In this document: positions 54,214 to 63,782 of the stretch, one piece after another | How the letters are laid out: each line of letters opens with the position of its first letter | How positions within the stretch are numbered: the first letter of the stretch is position 1 | DNA from: Rhizobacter sp. Root1221 | Lineage (GTDB): Bacteria; Pseudomonadota; Gammaproteobacteria; Burkholderiales; Burkholderiaceae_C | Length of the DNA: 64,000 bases | Assembly (NCBI RefSeq): GCF_001425785.1 | Contig: NZ_LMDI01000018.1 | Coordinates: 1-64,000, forward strand | Reading direction: 5' to 3' | Translations under genes and position numbers: made by a program | The notes under the pieces: generated by a model | Told to the model about the DNA's origin: nothing | The model's database searches: none | What the model saw: the letters and a program-made list of their open reading frames with translations, nothing else

Positions 54214-57200
54214 CGGCCGGCAACCAGCGCAACAGGCACGCGTAGAACTTGGGCAACTCCACCGGCTTGCTGACGTGGTCGTCCATGCCGGCGGCCAGGC
54301 ATTCGTCGCGGTCCTCGGAAAACGCGTTGGCCGTCATCGCCACGATGGGCAGCGTGGGCCGCCCCGGCAGCCGGCGGATGGCCCGCGTGGCCTGGAGCCC
54401 GTCCATCACCGGCATCTGCATGTCCATCAGCACGAGGGCGTGGTGGTCGCGCTGCACGGCCTCGACGGCTTCCTCGCCGTTGTGGGCCACGCTCACGTCC
54501 ATCCCGAGCCGCCGCAGCAGCGCGCCGGTCACCTCCTGATTCACCGGGTCGTCGTCGACGATCAGCACCTTGGCGCCGCGGTGCCGTTCGACCAGCAACC
54601 GCTCGGCCTGCACGCTGTTGCCCTCGGCGACGGTGGCGGGAACCGGGCCACCCACCGAACGGGGCAGCGTGACGTCGAGCCAGAAGGTGCTGCCGAGGCC
54701 GTGCTGGCTCGTCACGCCCACCTCGCCGCCCATCAGCCGGGCGAGCCGCTGCGCGATCACGAGTCCGAGGCCGCTGCCGCCGTAACGGCGTGACGTGGAG
54801 TCATCGGCCTGGCCGAAGGCCTGGAACAGCCGGCCCTGCTGCTCGGGTGTCAGGCCGATGCCCTGGTCCTCGACGGCCATGCGCAGCCGCACGCTGTTCG
54901 GCCCAGGCGGCGCGAGGCAGTGCATGCGCACGGTCACCGCCCCGCGTTCGGAGAACTTGATGGCGTTGCCGACGAAGTTCACGAGCACCTGCTCGAGCCG
55001 CAACGGGTCGCCGAGCACCACGTCGGGCAGGCCGGGGTCGAAGTCGTCGCGCAGCACGAGGCCGCGGGCGCTTGCCCGTTCGCCCAGCATGTCGATGGTA
55101 TGGGCCACCATGCGCCGCAGTGACAGCGGTTCGTGTTCGATCGTCAGCCGCCCGGCCTCGATCTTCGACAGGTCGAGCACGTCGTTGATGATGCCCAGCA
55201 GGTGGTCGGCGGCGGCGCGCACGCGGTTGAGCCGCGCGCGCGGGCGCTGGCCGGTGACGTCGTCCTGCAGCAGGTGGGTGAGCCCGATGATCGCGTTCAT
55301 CGGCGTGCGGATCTCGTGGCTCATGTTCGCGAGGAAGTTGCTCTTCGCGCGGCTGGCCGCCTCGGCGGCGTCGCGCGCCTGCGCCAGCGCCAGCTCGGCC
55401 CGGCGCCGCACCACGATGCCCCAGACGTCGTCGGCCATCAGCTGCAGTGTCTGCAGGTCGGTGTCGGTGTAGTGGCCGAACTCCGTGGCAAGGCACATGA
55501 TCATCTGCACCTCACCCTGCAGCTTCACCGGCACCGCCATGCAACGCGGCCCCACCCGCGCGGCCGGGTCGCGCAGTGCCGTGCCCGACAGCTGCACGTG
55601 CACGCAGCCCTCGGCCAGCCGGTGCAGCAGCCCGTGGGTGTCCGGTGAACAGGTCAGTCCCGTCTCGGCCTCCTCCATCAGCTGCAGGCAGCCGGCGCCG
55701 CTGTGGGTCACCGTCACCGCGGTGTCCACCGCGAGCTGCAGCAGCGCTGATTCGCCGAGGGCCGTGGCGCTCTGGCTCAGCTGGTACATGGCGAGCAGGC
55801 GCTGGTCGTTGTGCCGCAGCTGGGCGTTGGCCGCCTCCAGTTCCGCGGTGCGCGCCTGCACGAGCGCCTCGAGCTGGTCGCGGTAGGCGGCCAGCGACTG
55901 TTCGCTGCGTTTGCGTTCGGTCTGGTCGATGAAGGCCGTCAACACCCCGTCGGGCAGCGTGATGCCCGTCACCTGGATCAGCTTGAACTCGCCGTTGCGG
56001 CAACGGATGCGGCCCTCCTGCGGGGCGATGTCCTCACCGGTGCGGCGAGCCTCTTCCACGGCCCGGCGCCAGCGCATCACCGACTCCTTGCGCTCGATGC
56101 GGTCGGGCAGCACCCGCGGCCACCATGCAGCGAGGGTGGGCACGTCCTGTTCCGTGTACCCGAAGAACTGCCCGAAGCGGCGGTTGCGGTACGTGAAGTC
56201 GCCAGCGTCGTTCACATGGCAGATGGGCAGCGGGGTCATGTCCATCAGCCGGTGCAGGCGCGACTCGCTGTCGCGCAGTGCCGCCTCGGCCTGCTGGCGC
56301 TGCGTGATGTCCACGGACAAGATGAACACCCCGTCGGGCACGGGCTGGATGCGCAGTTCGAACCACGCGGTTTCGCCGTCCGGGTAGGCGAACGGGGACT
56401 CCATCTGGTGCGGCACGCGGTTGCGCATGCATGTCTCGATCGCGCCGAACGCTTCGGACAGCTCGATGCCGGGGTAGGCGTCCATCATCGTGCGCCCGAT
56501 CAGCTCGTCGAGCGGCTTGCGCGCGTGTTCGATGCCCGCGCGGTTGATGTAGATGTAGCGCCAGTCGAACCCGATGATCTGGCAGCCCTCCAGCATGTTC
56601 TCGAGCGTGCGGTGATAACGCTCCTGGCTGGCCTTGAGGGCCGCCTCGGCCCGCTTGTACGCGGTGACGTCGACCACCACGCGGATGTGTCCCGTCACCT
56701 TGCCGATGTCGTCGCGCGTGGGCACGAGCGTCACCTGCGCGTGCCTGGATCCCTCGGGTAGCCGCATCTCGCATTCCCACGTCACCTGCTCACCGGCATG
56801 CACTCGGGCCAGGTAGGGGGCCGCCAGGTCGGACAGCGGATCCGTGTCGGGCGAGTCACCGAACCAGCGGGTGTGGGCGAGGTTGGTGAACAACCGCGTG
56901 CCGTCGCGGTTCACGCGAGAGACCGGCCCCGGCAACGCCTGCGTGACGAGGCGCAACTGCCACTCGCTGTCGGCCAGGGCCTGCTCGGTGTCGAAGCGGG
57001 CGGCGAGCATGGCGCGGAAGTCGGCGGCCAGCGCCTGCACCTCGCGGGGCGCGTTGCGCAGGCGCGGGTCGCCCTCGGTGATCTTGGGGTCTATCAGTGC
57101 CGTGGCGGCATCGCGCGCCGCGGCGGCGATGGTCTCGATGGGGCGCGCGGTGCGCCGTGCGATCAGGTACGAGAGCAGCGCGGCACACGCGATGGCGGCC

Positions 57201-58015
57201 GCGGCCAGCGCCGATTGGTAGATGGCCCGCGCCTTCACCGTCGCGATCACGTCGCTGCGCGGGATCGACACCGTGGCGTACCACCGGGTGCCTCGTACCG
57301 GTGCCGCCGCCTCGATGTGGTCACCGTTGACGGCCTGTGCGCCCGGAGGTGCGCCATGGGTGTCGCCCATGACGCTGCTGGCAATGACCGCGCTCGCCCC
57401 GTCGACGATGCGGGCGATGGCGCTGGCCGGCAGGGTGCCCGGGGCGGGTGCGAGTTGCAGCGTGGCGAGGTCGACCGACAGGGTCACGAACCCCACGACG
57501 TCACCGGAGGTGGCGTGCAGCGGCTGGAGCGCGAATGCGATCCAGCGGTGGCTGAACGGGCCGCGCATCGATTCACCGACGATGAAGTGCTCGGACTGAA
57601 GCAGCGCCTCGGGCACGGCACTCCGGGTCGCCAACGGCCCCGACCCGCTGGCCGGCGCGATGGCACTGCAGATGCGGCGGCCGTCGCGGGTCACCGTGGC
57701 CAGGTTGGTGTACTCGGGGAACAAGCCGTTGAACTGGCCGAACAACGGGTGGCAACGGTCGCGGTCGAGTGCCACGATGGCCGGCTCATGCGAGAGGAAC
57801 TGCAGCCGCTCCCGTGCGCGCCCGATCAACCGTTCGGCATCGGCGGCGATGGCGTGTGCGGCGCGTTGGGTGGACGCCTCGGCGCCGCGTGTGTGCAGGC
57901 GGGCTTCGTCGTAGGCGGTGTAGCCGATCAACGCCACAAGCGGCAGCGCCGTGGCACCGACCAGCAGGTGCAATCGGGCACGGAGGGACAGCGCCGCCGG
58001 AACAGTCGAAACCAT
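54200..58015 (-). CDS. Large hybrid sensor histidine kinase with Cache, PAS, GAF and receiver domains
   Basis: The protein has 1271 residues. TM1 (about 12-32), a periplasmic dCache-like sensor (about 35-270), TM2 (about 275-293; ALAAAAIACAALLSYLIARR) and HAMP open it. Three PAS domains follow (about 350-470, 475-600, 605-735), then a coiled linker, a GAF domain (about 765-900), HisKA with SNFLANMSHEIRTPMNAIIG, HATPase (NFVGNAIKFSERGAVTVRM; SGLGLVIAQRLARLMGG) and a C-terminal receiver (KVLIVDDDPVNQEVTGALLR; acceptor in VLMDMQMPVMDG). No output domain is present, so a phosphotransfer partner elsewhere is needed. Ligand unknown. Confidence 0.93.
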   Translation of the reverse strand: MVSTVPAALSLRARLHLLVGATALPLVALIGYTAYDEARLHTRGAEASTQRAAHAIAADAERLIGRARERLQFLSHEPAIVALDRDRCHPLFGQFNGLFPEYTNLATVTRDGRRICSAIAPASGSGPLATRSAVPEALLQSEHFIVGESMRGPFSHRWIAFALQPLHATSGDVVGFVTLSVDLATLQLAPAPGTLPASAIARIVDGASAVIASSVMGDTHGAPPGAQAVNGDHIEAAAPVRGTRWYATVSIPRSDVIATVKARAIYQSALAAAAIACAALLSYLIARRTARPIETIAAAARDAATALIDPKITEGDPRLRNAPREVQALAADFRAMLAARFDTEQALADSEWQLRLVTQALPGPVSRVNRDGTRLFTNLAHTRWFGDSPDTDPLSDLAAPYLARVHAGEQVTWECEMRLPEGSRHAQVTLVPTRDDIGKVTGHIRVVVDVTAYKRAEAALKASQERYHRTLENMLEGCQIIGFDWRYIYINRAGIEHARKPLDELIGRTMMDAYPGIELSEAFGAIETCMRNRVPHQMESPFAYPDGETAWFELRIQPVPDGVFILSVDITQRQQAEAALRDSESRLHRLMDMTPLPICHVNDAGDFTYRNRRFGQFFGYTEQDVPTLAAWWPRVLPDRIERKESVMRWRRAVEEARRTGEDIAPQEGRIRCRNGEFKLIQVTGITLPDGVLTAFIDQTERKRSEQSLAAYRDQLEALVQARTAELEAANAQLRHNDQRLLAMYQLSQSATALGESALLQLAVDTAVTVTHSGAGCLQLMEEAETGLTCSPDTHGLLHRLAEGCVHVQLSGTALRDPAARVGPRCMAVPVKLQGEVQMIMCLATEFGHYTDTDLQTLQLMADDVWGIVVRRRAELALAQARDAAEAASRAKSNFLANMSHEIRTPMNAIIGLTHLLQDDVTGQRPRARLNRVRAAADHLLGIINDVLDLSKIEAGRLTIEHEPLSLRRMVAHTIDMLGERASARGLVLRDDFDPGLPDVVLGDPLRLEQVLVNFVGNAIKFSERGAVTVRMHCLAPPGPNSVRLRMAVEDQGIGLTPEQQGRLFQAFGQADDSTSRRYGGSGLGLVIAQRLARLMGGEVGVTSQHGLGSTFWLDVTLPRSVGGPVPATVAEGNSVQAERLLVERHRGAKVLIVDDDPVNQEVTGALLRRLGMDVSVAHNGEEAVEAVQRDHHALVLMDMQMPVMDGLQATRAIRRLPGRPTLPIVAMTANAFSEDRDECLAAGMDDHVSKPVELPKFYACLLRWLPAVTVS

Positions 58016-58067
58016 GGGCCATTCGGCCGCGCAGGCCCCGCGGCGTCAACTGGCAGGATTGACAGGG

Positions 58068-59036
58068 TCAGGCGGGTGCTGCGAGCCAGTGCACGCTGAA
58101 CAGGTGCTCGGGATCGACCCACACCGGGCCGGGCAGGAACCCGGCACGGCAGGCCAGTTGCCGAAAGCCGTCCACCGTGTACTTGTGCGAGTTCTCGGTG
58201 TGCAGGCTTTCACCTTCGGCGAATTCGAAGAGCCGGCCGCCAACGCTGACGGTTTGCGCGCGCCGGCTGACGAGGTGCATCTCGACCCGCTGGTGCATGG
58301 GCTCGTAGAACGCGTAGTGGTCGAAGGCCTCGACGTCGAAGCCGGCGCCCAGCTCGCGGTTGGCACGCACCAGCAGGTTGCGGTTGAAGGCGGCGGTCAC
58401 GCCCGCGCTGTCGTTGTAGGCGAGGTGCAGCCGGGCCGGGTCCTTGACGAGATCGACCCCGATCAGCAGGCCGCCACCCTGCAGCGCCTGGAAGGCCTGC
58501 CGCAGGAACCGCACCGCGTCGACGGGCCCCAGGTTGCCGATCGACGAGCCCGGAAAAAAGCCGACGCGCCGCGGATGGGGTGGCAGCGTGAGCGGGCGGG
58601 TGAAGTCGGCGGCCAGTGGCAGCACCTGGAGGTGCGGGTAGTCGCGGTGCAGCAGTGCGGCCGATTCGTGCAGGTGGTCGGCCGAGATGTCGACCGGGAT
58701 GAACCGGCCAGGGTGCTCCCAGGCGTCGAGCAGCAGCCGCACTTTCGTGACCGAACCTGCGCCGAACTCGACGAGGTCGGCGCCACGGCCGAACAGCGCG
58801 GTCATCTCGCGGCCGTGGCGCGCGAGCAGGCCGAACTCGGTGCGGGTGGGGTAGTACTCGGGCAGGTCGCAGATGCGGTCGAACAGGCGCGAGCCGGCGG
58901 TGTCGTAGAAGTACTTCGGTGAAATGGACCGCGGGTGCGCCGACAGTGCGGCCATCATCTCGCGTTCGAACTCGGTGGTTTCAGGGGGCACTCCGAGGTG
59001 TCGTTCGGAGGCGGGCAGGGGCAGCGTGGCACGCAT
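58068..59036 (-). CDS. egtD: L-histidine N-alpha-methyltransferase
   Basis: EgtD trimethylates histidine to hercynine with three SAM, the first ergothioneine step. The protein has 322 residues. SPKYFYDTAGSRLFDRICDL and PEYYPTRTEFGLL are the family signature; SAM-binding LVEFGAGSVTKVRLLLDA and FFPGSSIGNLGPVDAVRFL follow, and a C-terminal HTENSHKYTVDGF segment is typical. ATG 59036 is preceded by AAAGG. It lies 20 bp after egtB in transcription order. Confidence 0.94.
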   Translation of the reverse strand: MRATLPLPASERHLGVPPETTEFEREMMAALSAHPRSISPKYFYDTAGSRLFDRICDLPEYYPTRTEFGLLARHGREMTALFGRGADLVEFGAGSVTKVRLLLDAWEHPGRFIPVDISADHLHESAALLHRDYPHLQVLPLAADFTRPLTLPPHPRRVGFFPGSSIGNLGPVDAVRFLRQAFQALQGGGLLIGVDLVKDPARLHLAYNDSAGVTAAFNRNLLVRANRELGAGFDVEAFDHYAFYEPMHQRVEMHLVSRRAQTVSVGGRLFEFAEGESLHTENSHKYTVDGFRQLACRAGFLPGPVWVDPEHLFSVHWLAAPA

Positions 59037-59056
59037 TGGCAGCCTTTCGCAGGAAG

Positions 59057-60268
59057 TCACAGGTTGCGCGCCAGCCGCAGTCCGGAGAACTGCCAGCGCG
59101 CCGAAGGCGGGAAGAAGTTGCGGTACGTGGGGCGCACGTGCCCCGGCGGCGTGGCCGCACTGCCGCCGCGCAGCACGACCTGGCCCATCATGAACTTGCC
59201 GTTGTATTCGGCGGCCGCGCCCGCGAACGGCTGGAAGCCGGGGTAGGGGTCGTACGCGGAGCGGGTCCATTCCCACACGTCGCCGGTGGCGGCGGGGGCC
59301 GCGGCTTCCCATTCGAACTCCGTGGGCAGGCGGGCGCCGGCCCACGCCGCGTAGGCCGCGGCCTCGTACAGGCTCACGTGGCTCACCGGTTCGGCGAGGT
59401 CGAGCGGGCGCAGGCCATGCAGTGTGAACGAGGTGGGTTCGGACGTGCCGGCCGCGCGCCAGTACAGCGGCGCGTCCCAGCCGTGGGTGCTGACCGCGGC
59501 CCAGCCATCGCTCAACCACCATTGCGGATCCCGGTAGCCGCCGTCGCGGATGAACGCGAGGAACTCGCCGCAGCTGACGGGCCGGTCGGCCAGCTGGTAC
59601 GGGTGCAGCAGCACGCGGTGGGCAGGCCCCTCGTTGTCGAACGCGAAACCGCCGCCGGCGTGGCCGATCACGGCCTCGCGCGCCGGGTGGTCCACCCAGC
59701 CGAGCGGGGTGGGCGCCCGTGCGGCGGGCGCGTGGGCCGGAGGGCGGTACGCGGGGTCCAGCGGGTTCTGCGACAGCAGGTGCAAGACGTCGGTCAACAG
59801 CAGCTCCTGGTGCTGCTGCTCGTGGTGCAGGCCCAGCGTGAGCGCGGGTTCGGCCTTGGCGAACGTGGCGTCGTCGGCGCTGTCGAGGAAACGGCGCACC
59901 GCACCATCCACCGCCGCGCGGTACCGGCGCACCTCCTGGCCCGAAGGCCGTGTCAGCAGCCCGCGGGCCGGGCGCGGGTGGCGCGGCCCGAGGGCCTCGT
60001 AATACGAGTTGAAGAGGAACGCGTAGCGCGCATCGGCCGGCCGGTAGCCGGGCACGCACGGCTGCAGCACCATCGTCTCGAAGAACCAGGTGGTGTGCGC
60101 GAGGTGCCACTTCACCGGGCTGGCATCGGGCATCGACTGCACGCACTGGTCCTCGTCGGACAGCGGTGCGGCGAGCGTGCACGAGTGGGCGCGCACGGCA
60201 TCGAAGGCCTCGGCGAGGGCGTGGCGCGGCGTGGCGCGGGGCACCACGGCGGTGGCTGGAAACGGCAA
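59057..60268 (-). CDS. egtB: Ergothioneine biosynthesis sulfoxide synthase
   Basis: EgtB is a non-haem iron enzyme that couples hercynine to a thiol (gamma-Glu-Cys or Cys) with O2. The 403-residue protein has an N-terminal DinB-like domain with iron ligands HLAHT (55-59) and HHEQQHQE (149-156), and a C-terminal formylglycine-enzyme-like domain ending VLRGGSAATPPGHVRPTYRNFF. The start is TTG at 60268 with AAGGGG upstream. No egtA, egtC or egtE gene is adjacent. Confidence 0.93.
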   Translation of the reverse strand: MPFPATAVVPRATPRHALAEAFDAVRAHSCTLAAPLSDEDQCVQSMPDASPVKWHLAHTTWFFETMVLQPCVPGYRPADARYAFLFNSYYEALGPRHPRPARGLLTRPSGQEVRRYRAAVDGAVRRFLDSADDATFAKAEPALTLGLHHEQQHQELLLTDVLHLLSQNPLDPAYRPPAHAPAARAPTPLGWVDHPAREAVIGHAGGGFAFDNEGPAHRVLLHPYQLADRPVSCGEFLAFIRDGGYRDPQWWLSDGWAAVSTHGWDAPLYWRAAGTSEPTSFTLHGLRPLDLAEPVSHVSLYEAAAYAAWAGARLPTEFEWEAAAPAATGDVWEWTRSAYDPYPGFQPFAGAAAEYNGKFMMGQVVLRGGSAATPPGHVRPTYRNFFPPSARWQFSGLRLARNL

Positions 60269-60424
60269 GGTCGTCGCCCCTTCTGATCCGAAGGACCCGC
60301 AGGTCCGATCGGGATCACCTTAGCAGCGGTGCTGCCTCACCGCAATCGGACGGGGCCCCGAAACCGGACATTGGACGGGGCCGGATGCAGGGCCCGCGGC
60401 GACGTGCTATCGCGCCAAGTGTTG

Positions 60425-61657
60425 TCAGTAGAGCACGCGGCAGCGGATGGTGTCGGGCACGGCGCACAGCGCGCCGAGTGCGGCGTCACTCGTGGCACGG
60501 TCGACGTCGATCACCACGTAGCCCACGTCGTCGTTCGTGCGCAGGTACTGCGCCGCGATGTTGATGCCCGCGTTGGACAACCCTTCGTTGACCTGCGCGA
60601 GCACGCCCGGCACGTTGCGGTGGATGTGCAGCAGCCGGCTGCGTCCCGCGTGTTCCGGCAGCGCCACCTCGGGGAAGTTCACGGCCGACGTGGTGGAGCC
60701 GTTGTTGCTGTAGCGGATCAGCTTGGCTGCCACCTCGCGCCCGATGTTGGCTTGCGCCTCGGCGGTGGAGCCGCCGATGTGCGGCGTGAGGATCACGTTG
60801 TCGAACTGCGTGAGCGGCGACGTGAACACCGCGTCGTTGCCGGTGGGTTCCACCGGGAACACGTCGATCGCGGCGCCGAGCAGGTGTTTCGATTCGAGCG
60901 CGTCGGTCAGCGCGGCGATGTCGACGACCGTGCCACGCGACGCGTTGATCAGGTGGCTGCCCTTTTTCATGCGGGCGATCTGGGCCGCGCCGATCATGTC
61001 CTGCGTCTGCAGGGTCTCGGGCACGTGCAGGCTCACCACGTCGGCCACTTCGAGCAGCGCGTCGAGCGAGGCCGCCTGGCGTGCGTTGCCGAGCGGCAGC
61101 TTGGCGTCGATGTCGTGGAACACCACCGTCATGCCGAGGTGTTCGGCCAGCACGCCGATCTGCGTGCCGATGTGCCCGTAACCCACGATGCCCAGCGTCT
61201 TGCCGCGCACCTCGTACGAGTTCGCGGCGCTCTTGACCCAGCCGCCCCGGTGCAGGATGGCGTTTTTCTCGGGGATGCCGCGCATCAGCAGGATCAGTTC
61301 GGCCAGCACCAGCTCGGCCACGCTGCGGGTGTTCGAGAACGGCGCGTTGAACACCGGAATGCCGCGGGACATGGCGGCGGTCAGGTCGACCTGGTTCGTG
61401 CCGATGCAGAAGCACCCCACGGCCGCGAGCTTCGGCGCATCGGCGAGCACCTGGGGTGTGAGGAACGTGCGCGAGCGGATGCCGAGGAAGTGGGCGTCGG
61501 CGAGGGCCGACTTCAACTCGTCGCCCACGAGCGCGCGCGGCGACGTGACGATGTTCGTGTAGCCATCGGCCTGCAGGGCGTCCACCGCGGACGGGTGGAT
61601 GCCTTCGAGCAGCACGAACTTGAGTTTCTCTTTCGGGACGGACAGGCGCGGGGTCAT
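60425..61657 (-). CDS. serA: D-3-phosphoglycerate dehydrogenase
   Basis: SerA oxidises 3-phosphoglycerate to phosphohydroxypyruvate with NAD+, the first serine step. The 410-residue length and domain order match the E. coli type: substrate domain, NAD domain (GIVGYGHIGTQIGVLAEHLG), catalytic Arg in LINASRGTVVD, His in LTPHIGGSTAEAQ, and a C-terminal ACT domain (about 335-410; NVPGVLAQVNEGLSNAGINI) for serine feedback. It is monocistronic. Confidence 0.96.
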   Translation of the reverse strand: MTPRLSVPKEKLKFVLLEGIHPSAVDALQADGYTNIVTSPRALVGDELKSALADAHFLGIRSRTFLTPQVLADAPKLAAVGCFCIGTNQVDLTAAMSRGIPVFNAPFSNTRSVAELVLAELILLMRGIPEKNAILHRGGWVKSAANSYEVRGKTLGIVGYGHIGTQIGVLAEHLGMTVVFHDIDAKLPLGNARQAASLDALLEVADVVSLHVPETLQTQDMIGAAQIARMKKGSHLINASRGTVVDIAALTDALESKHLLGAAIDVFPVEPTGNDAVFTSPLTQFDNVILTPHIGGSTAEAQANIGREVAAKLIRYSNNGSTTSAVNFPEVALPEHAGRSRLLHIHRNVPGVLAQVNEGLSNAGINIAAQYLRTNDDVGYVVIDVDRATSDAALGALCAVPDTIRCRVLY

Positions 61658-61707
61658 CGGGGCGGGCTCCAGGAAGGGATTCCGAGATTACCCCGGGAAC
61701 CAAGACC

Positions 61708-62700
61708 CTACAGCAGCGCCGCCGCCAGCAACTCGTAGCCGCGCAACCGCGCCACCGGATCGGGCAGGTTCGACACCACCATCACCTCGGAAGCTTCGCA
61801 GGCTCGCACGCGCGCGGTGATCTGGGCGGCCACGGACGCCGGGTCGCCCACGACGGCCAGTTGCCGGAAGGTGGCGATCACGCGGCGGTCCTGCTCGGTG
61901 TAGGGGTAGGCGAGCGCTTCCTCCGGCGTGGGCAGCGGGCTGAACTGACCCTGGCGGATGCGCAGCCACGCCAGGTCCATGCTCGAGGCGAGGTATTCGG
62001 CCTCGTCCGCCGTGGGCGCACACACCATCGACACCCCGAGGATCGCGTGCGGTTCGGTGAACTGGCGTGACGGCACGAACGCACGGCGGTAGGCCTCGAA
62101 CGCCGGGGCCGCCGGGGTGGGGCTGAAGTGGCTCGCGAACGAATAACCCATGCCCAGCTCGCCGGCCATCTGCGCGCTGGCGCCGCTCGAGCCCAGCATC
62201 CAGATGGGCGGCAACGGGGCGTCGTCGGGCATGGCCTTGAGGGCCTGCATCGGGTGATTCGACGGCAGCAGGCGTTCGCCCGACCACGTCAGCAGTTCGG
62301 TCAGCAGTGCCGGGAACTGTTCGCCGTCGAAGGCGCGCAGCGCCCGGGTGGCCTGCACGTCCGAGCCCGGCGCGCGGCCGAGCCCGAGGTCGATGCGGCC
62401 CGGGTGCAGGGCAGACAGCGTGCGAAAGGCTTCGGCCACCCGCAGCGGGGCGTGGTTGGGCAGCATGACCCCGCCGGAGCCCAGGCGCAGCGTGGTGGTG
62501 TGGGCGGCCACGTGGGCGATCAGCACCTCGGGGGCGGCGCTGGCGACGGCGGGCATGCCATGGTGTTCGGCAAACCACAGCCGGACGTAACCCAGGCGTT
62601 CGGCGAGGCGGGCAAGGTCGACCGAACGGCGCACCGATTCGGCGGCGCTGCCGCCGCTCCCGACGGGCACGAGGTCGAGGACGGACAACGGAATCTTCAT
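61708..62700 (-). CDS. LLM-class flavin-dependent oxidoreductase (YhbW/MsnO8-like)
   Basis: The 330-residue bacterial-luciferase-like TIM barrel begins IPLSVLDLVPVGSGGSAAES, contains LWFAEHHGMPAVASAAPEVL, LGSGGVMLPNHAPLRVAEAF and LGLGRAPGSD, all marks of the YhbW/MsnO8 group. It binds FMNH2 with an alkane/aldehyde-like substrate; the true substrate is unknown. ATG 62700 gives the standard N-terminus. Confidence 0.9.
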   Translation of the reverse strand: MKIPLSVLDLVPVGSGGSAAESVRRSVDLARLAERLGYVRLWFAEHHGMPAVASAAPEVLIAHVAAHTTTLRLGSGGVMLPNHAPLRVAEAFRTLSALHPGRIDLGLGRAPGSDVQATRALRAFDGEQFPALLTELLTWSGERLLPSNHPMQALKAMPDDAPLPPIWMLGSSGASAQMAGELGMGYSFASHFSPTPAAPAFEAYRRAFVPSRQFTEPHAILGVSMVCAPTADEAEYLASSMDLAWLRIRQGQFSPLPTPEEALAYPYTEQDRRVIATFRQLAVVGDPASVAAQITARVRACEASEVMVVSNLPDPVARLRGYELLAAALL

Positions 62701-62743
62701 CGCGGCATCGTAGTGACGTGGCGCCACTCGTGCCGGTGAAGGG

Positions 62744-62980
62744 TCAAGCGGCGGCGTTGAGGAAGCGGCCGAGCTTGGGGGTGACGGCGAAGGTCATCAC
62801 GGAACCGGGGTAGACGGTCAGCGTGTAGGCCCCGCCGTTGTCGAGCGTGTAGGGCCCGAGGCCGGGAACGCTGGTGTTCAGTTCGACGTTCTTGTAGGGC
62901 GCCGCACCGTGGGCCACCGCATCGCGCACGAAGGCGGCGAGGGCAGGAGACAGGGCAGAGCCGATGGGCGAAACGAACAT
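62744..62980 (-). CDS. Conserved hypothetical protein
   Basis: The 78-residue protein starts MFVSPIGSALSPALAAFVRD and contains GLGPYTLDNGGAYTLTVYPG. It has no membrane helix or signal. The ATG at 62980 has no strong ribosome site; an upstream in-frame start would add 21 basic residues. I do not recognise the family. Confidence 0.55.
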   Translation of the reverse strand: MFVSPIGSALSPALAAFVRDAVAHGAAPYKNVELNTSVPGLGPYTLDNGGAYTLTVYPGSVMTFAVTPKLGRFLNAAA

Positions 62981-63063
62981 GCCGGGGACAACGAACACAA
63001 CAACGCGACGGCGGGCACTATAGCCCACCGTCGCCGGTGCCATTGCCGCACGCGGCGGGGAAC

Positions 63064-63666
63064 TCAGGACGCCAATGCGCCGGCGATCTGTTCGGCGGCC
63101 GAGGCGAACGCCTTCTTCTCGGCGTCGGGGCCCATCGAGAGGCCTTCGGCGTAGACGAACTGCACGTCGGTCATGCCGAGGAAGCCGAGGGTCGTCTTCA
63201 GGTACGGCACCTGCGTGTCGGCTGGCGCGTCGCGGTGGATGCCACCGCGGGTGGTCACCACATAGACCTTCTTGCCAGTCAGCAGGCCGACCGGGCCCTT
63301 TTCCGTGTACGTGAACGTCACCTTGGCGCGGCTGACCGCGTCGATCCAGTTCTTCAGCGACGACGGCACGCCGAAGTTGTACATCGGCACCGCGAGCACC
63401 AGGACGTCGGCGGCCTGGAGTTCGGCGATCAGCGCATCGTCCTGGGCCACGCGGGCGGCCTGCTGGGGGCTGCGTTGGTCGGCCGGCGTGAACAGGGCCT
63501 GCAGCGTGGCTTCGTCCAGCGCAGGGTGCGGCTGGCCGGCCACGTCACGCACCGTCAGCGCGGCTTCCGGGCGGCTGGCGCGCAAGCCGCTCACCAGGTC
63601 GTTGGCCAGGCGGGTGGAGTGGGAGGCGTCGGCACGGGCGCTGGAATTGATCTGCAGGATGTTCAT
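63064..63666 (-). CDS. azoR: FMN-dependent NADH-azoreductase
   Basis: The 200-residue flavodoxin-like quinone/azo reductase opens [20 protein letters not shown] (FMN phosphate loop) and has [20 protein letters not shown] plus [18 protein letters not shown], matching E. coli AzoR closely. GAAAGG precedes ATG 63666. It is divergent from a LysR gene with a palindromic operator between them. It is the second azoreductase of the window, with only family-level similarity to that at 11101. Confidence 0.93.
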   Translation of the reverse strand: MNILQINSSARADASHSTRLANDLVSGLRASRPEAALTVRDVAGQPHPALDEATLQALFTPADQRSPQQAARVAQDDALIAELQAADVLVLAVPMYNFGVPSSLKNWIDAVSRAKVTFTYTEKGPVGLLTGKKVYVVTTRGGIHRDAPADTQVPYLKTTLGFLGMTDVQFVYAEGLSMGPDAEKKAFASAAEQIAGALAS

Positions 63667-63750
63667 CACGGACCTTTCGGGGAGGAAGTTCGATGGCTTC
63701 ACTGTAGTAATCCCGAAAACAATCCGGAAGACTCCGGAATGGATAACATT

Positions 63751-63766
63751 GTTCCACCAGTGGAAC
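63751..63766. promoter_or_regulatory. Candidate operator between azoR and LysR genes
   Basis: GTTCCAC-CA-GTGGAAC is a perfect 7-bp-arm palindrome 16 bp before the LysR start. Repeats of TCCGGA at 63724 and 63734 lie nearby. It is a likely binding site for the divergent LysR regulator. Confidence 0.45.
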
Positions 63767-63782
63767 CGACGGAGCCCGCACC

